From an uncultured Methylobacillus sp. (GTDB lineage: Bacteria; Pseudomonadota; Gammaproteobacteria; Burkholderiales; Methylophilaceae), in the NCBI GenBank assembly GCA_946481235.1, contig CAMLME010000025.1, positions 1-16,060 on the forward strand: a stretch of DNA of 16,060 nt, in the 5' to 3' direction. This document shows positions 14,393-16,060 of the stretch, piece after piece. Made by a program: the position numbers and the translations under genes. How positions within the stretch are numbered: position 1 is the first letter of the stretch; each line of letters starts with the position of its first letter. Under the pieces are notes generated by a model. It saw only the letters and a program-made list of their open reading frames with translations, did no database searches and was not told where the DNA came from.

Positions 14393-14974
14393 ATGGCACG
14401 CTTATTAAAATTACTAATACTGGCTGTCTCGCTCACTACCGCACTTAATGGTTGCGTTCCCGTCATTGCCGGAGGCGCGGCGGCAGGAGGCTTGGCGGCG
14501 GCCGACCGCCGTACTTCAGGTGCCTATGTGGACGATGAAGGAATCGAATGGAAGGCGCTTACGGAAATTGAAAAGCAGCTGCGCAACAAGATTCATGTCA
14601 ACGTCACCAGCTTCAATCGCAATGTATTGCTGACTGGCGAAGCACTGGATGAAGAAACCAAAAAGCAGGCCGAATCGATTACCAGGGAAATCGCCAATGT
14701 ACGCAACGTCACCAACGAATTGCAGGTTGGTCTCGCCAGCGCAGTGACCGACCGCAGCCGCGACAGCTATCTGACCTCACTGGTCAAGGGCAAAATGTAC
14801 AAGGAAAATCGCTTCCCGCCGAACTACGTCAAGGTTGTGACGGAAGACTCCGTGGTTTATCTGATGGGTATGGTCACGCGGGCAGAAGCGGATGACGCGG
14901 TAGATATCGCGCGCAGCATTGACGGTGTGGAGAAAGTAGTCAAAGTCTTCGAATACGTCATCGTCGAGGAATAG
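14393..14974 (+). CDS. dolP: Outer-membrane lipoprotein with two BON domains (DolP/YraP)
   Basis: A 193-residue lipoprotein with a signal peptide and lipobox ALNGC, the lipidated cysteine being Cys21. A Gly/Ala-rich stretch (VIAGGAAAGGLAAADRRT) precedes two BON domains, about 50-115 (INVTSFNRNVLLTGEA type) and about 120-190 (VKVVTEDSVVYLMGMVTRAEA). This matches E. coli DolP, formerly YraP, which supports outer-membrane integrity and envelope protein quality control. The ATG directly follows the diaA stop (TAAATG), and AGGAG lies 8 bases upstream (14380-14384). It is the last gene of the operon; no clear U-tract terminator follows. Confidence 0.94.
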   Translation: MARLLKLLILAVSLTTALNGCVPVIAGGAAAGGLAAADRRTSGAYVDDEGIEWKALTEIEKQLRNKIHVNVTSFNRNVLLTGEALDEETKKQAESITREIANVRNVTNELQVGLASAVTDRSRDSYLTSLVKGKMYKENRFPPNYVKVVTEDSVVYLMGMVTRAEADDAVDIARSIDGVEKVVKVFEYVIVEE

Positions 14975-14979
14975 CGGAC

Positions 14980-14988
14980 TGCTATAAT
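14980..14988 (+). promoter_or_regulatory. Extended -10 promoter for the DUF3579 gene
   Basis: The bases TGCTATAAT form a perfect extended -10 element (TGn plus TATAAT), starting 6 bases after the dolP stop. No good -35 is seen, as is common for extended -10 promoters. The predicted start is near 14995, about 25 bases before the ATG. Confidence 0.55.
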
Positions 14989-15019
14989 TCGCTTTTTAAG
15001 CATTAACGATCAGCGAATC

Positions 15020-15319
15020 ATGAGTGACAGTATCGAAATTATCATCGAAGGCCTGACCCGCGCAGGAAAACCGTTTCGCCCGAGCGACTGGGTAGATCGC
15101 ATGTGCAGCACGTACGCCACGTTCGGGCCCGACCGGAAGCTGCGTTATTCGCCATATCTCAAACCGCGCCTGTTGAACGGCGTACGATGCCTGGCTGTGG
15201 ATATGAAGCTGAAGGACGTCAACCCGGAAGGGTTCGCGCAATTGATGCATTTTGCGGAAGAAAACCAGCTGAACATGAAGGACGCTTCCGGAAACGACAT
15301 TCCAGTTCCAGCAGCCTGA
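15020..15319 (+). CDS. DUF3579 domain protein
   Basis: A 99-residue soluble protein with no signal peptide or membrane segment. It matches the pattern I associate with DUF3579 (PF12112), a small family found mainly in betaproteobacteria: IIIEGLTRAGKPFRPSDWVDRMC at 7-29, RLRYSPYLKPRLLNGVRCLAVD-like residues at about 40-61 and a C-terminal NPEGFAQLMHFAEEN. The function is unknown. There is no strong Shine-Dalgarno. The gene has its own extended -10 element and ends beside a hairpin shared with the convergent thioredoxin-fold gene. Confidence 0.88.
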   Translation: MSDSIEIIIEGLTRAGKPFRPSDWVDRMCSTYATFGPDRKLRYSPYLKPRLLNGVRCLAVDMKLKDVNPEGFAQLMHFAEENQLNMKDASGNDIPVPAA

Positions 15320-15326
15320 CGTTAAA

Positions 15327-15349
15327 TGAACCTGCTTTGCGCAGGTTCA
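15327..15349. terminator. Hairpin between two convergent genes
   Basis: Arms TGAACCTGC (15327-15335) and GCAGGTTCA (15341-15349) form a perfect 9-bp stem with a 5-base loop. It follows the DUF3579 stop by 7 bases, and its right arm contains the stop codon of the opposite-strand gene. Neither side has a real T run (CTTAC on plus, TTTAAC on minus), so it may stabilise 3' ends more than terminate transcription. Confidence 0.55.
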
Positions 15350-15844
15350 CTTACCCGAAACGATGCGCTCCATTTGCTTGCGTGTCATCAGCCCGCGCTG
15401 CATTTTAGCCAGCTTGCCTTGCGGGTTATAGATATAAGTCGTTGGCAGGATGTCTGCCGAACCGAATTGCCGTATTGTTTTTTCATCGCCAAGCACGATC
15501 GGGTATGAGATTAGATTATCGTCAACGAATCTGCTTACTTCCTGCTCATTCTGATAATCAATCGCGACACCGATGACGACTACGTCCTTGCGCTTGTCGT
15601 GCAGGGCAATAAGATCCGGAATTTCTTCCAGGCAAGGCGGACACCAGGTCGCCCAGAAGTTAACCAGTACCCACTTGCCTTGATAGTCGGATAGCGCATG
15701 GATCCCACCGGAAGTGTCCTTAAGATTGAAGCCCTCGGCAGCCTGTGTCGGCAAGACGGCAACGGTAAGCAGCCCCAGAAACGAAAGCAGGCGAATAAGA
15801 CGCGCCTCCGAAGTCAGTTCGTAAAATTTTTCGAGCCAATTCAT
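15347..15844 (-). CDS. TlpA-like periplasmic thioredoxin
   Basis: A 165-residue exported thioredoxin-fold protein of the TlpA/ResA/DsbE type. Residues 1-36 form a signal peptide or membrane anchor (hydrophobic about 17-31, possible cleavage at TQA-AE). The active site is WCPPC with Cys68 and Cys71, and the cis-proline is in ILPTTYIYN. Such proteins usually act as reductants, for example in cytochrome c maturation or copper-site assembly; the partner is not indicated here. ATG 15844 is chosen since it gives a compact signal sequence and has AGG upstream. In-frame ATGs at 15874 and further up would add residues with no better ribosome site. The stop codon sits in the shared hairpin. Confidence 0.88.
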   Translation of the reverse strand: MNWLEKFYELTSEARLIRLLSFLGLLTVAVLPTQAAEGFNLKDTSGGIHALSDYQGKWVLVNFWATWCPPCLEEIPDLIALHDKRKDVVVIGVAIDYQNEQEVSRFVDDNLISYPIVLGDEKTIRQFGSADILPTTYIYNPQGKLAKMQRGLMTRKQMERIVSGK

Positions 15845-16013
15845 GGCGCCAGACCTGTTCAAAATCATCGGCATGAGTTTAACATTAAGGATTCGGCAGA
15901 TAGACTTCACTTAACCGGGTTTTTTCGATAGGATAGCGACAAAGCCTTTCAGGGCTGCTTCAATTACGGCCTCAAAACCGCTGAACGCCTTAATCACACA
16001 GAATTAAATCAAC

Positions 16014-16017
16014 GAGG
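16014..16017 (+). promoter_or_regulatory. Shine-Dalgarno of trxA
   Basis: GAGG lies 6 bases before the ATG at 16024, which fixes the start. The gap 15911-16013 between the divergent tlpA-like gene and trxA must hold promoters for both, but I see no convincing pair of hexamers. Confidence 0.6.
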
Positions 16018-16023
16018 TTCAAC

Positions 16024-16060
16024 ATGAGCGAACATATTGTGCATATTAGCGATGACGCCT
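16024..16060 (+). CDS. trxA: Thioredoxin TrxA, first 12 codons
   Basis: The fragment reads MSEHIVHISDDA and then leaves the window. It matches the N-terminus usual for betaproteobacterial thioredoxin 1 (MSEHI-HISD), the cytoplasmic protein disulfide reductase that serves ribonucleotide reductase and others. In this group trxA is often followed by rho, which cannot be checked here. The call is based on 12 residues plus a good ribosome site. Confidence 0.75.
   Translation, partial: MSEHIVHISDDA

Noticed and set aside
14987..15018. ATTCGC/GCGAAT inverted repeat before the DUF3579 gene
   Set aside because: The left arm overlaps the -10 and would not be in the transcript, the loop is 20 bases and the stem only 6, so it is likely chance.

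Overview
The window is a chromosomal housekeeping segment from a Gram-negative bacterium, most probably a betaproteobacterium, possibly of the Nitrosomonadales/Gallionellaceae type. The class-level call rests on three things: a DUF3579 protein next to a TlpA-like thioredoxin and trxA, a complete mraZ-rsmH-ftsL-ftsI-murE order, and the rsmI / lpoA-yraN-diaA-dolP arrangement. The family-level placement is a guess. No insertion sequence, phage gene, CRISPR array, tRNA or rRNA gene was seen.

Region 1 (1-3990, minus strand) is the start of the division and cell wall (dcw) cluster. mraZ, rsmH, ftsL, ftsI and a 5' fragment of murE are joined by 4-bp start/stop overlaps or a 1-bp gap. Upstream of mraZ lie four 10-bp-spaced GTGGG-like MraZ boxes just downstream of a good sigma70 promoter. 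A terminator-like hairpin overlaps that promoter, and a second possible promoter lies further upstream.

Region 2 (4160-8299, plus strand) holds a probable two-gene unit: a Gfo/Idh/MocA oxidoreductase, then a 1007-residue protein. The large protein has a small N-terminal domain, about 485 residues of Ala/Glu/Arg-rich coiled coil containing a 300-bp tandem duplication, one membrane helix and an AsmA-like C-terminal domain. It is the least familiar gene in the window.

Region 3 (8307-11805, minus strand) contains a compact RNase P RNA gene that appears to lack helices P13/P14, a PLP aminotransferase of the serine/alanine-glyoxylate type, dihydroorotase pyrC and the 16S rRNA methyltransferase rsmI. 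rsmI and pyrC overlap by 4 bp.

Region 4 (11797-14974, plus strand) is the envelope operon lpoA-yraN-diaA-dolP, divergent from rsmI as in E. coli. The two divergent genes appear to overlap at their 5' ends, and lpoA may be translated from an almost leaderless mRNA.

Region 5 (14980-16060) holds a DUF3579 gene with its own extended -10 promoter, a convergent tlpA-like gene sharing a hairpin with it, and the first 12 codons of trxA. Together the genes serve peptidoglycan synthesis and division, outer-membrane maintenance, RNA modification and processing, pyrimidine synthesis and thiol redox balance.
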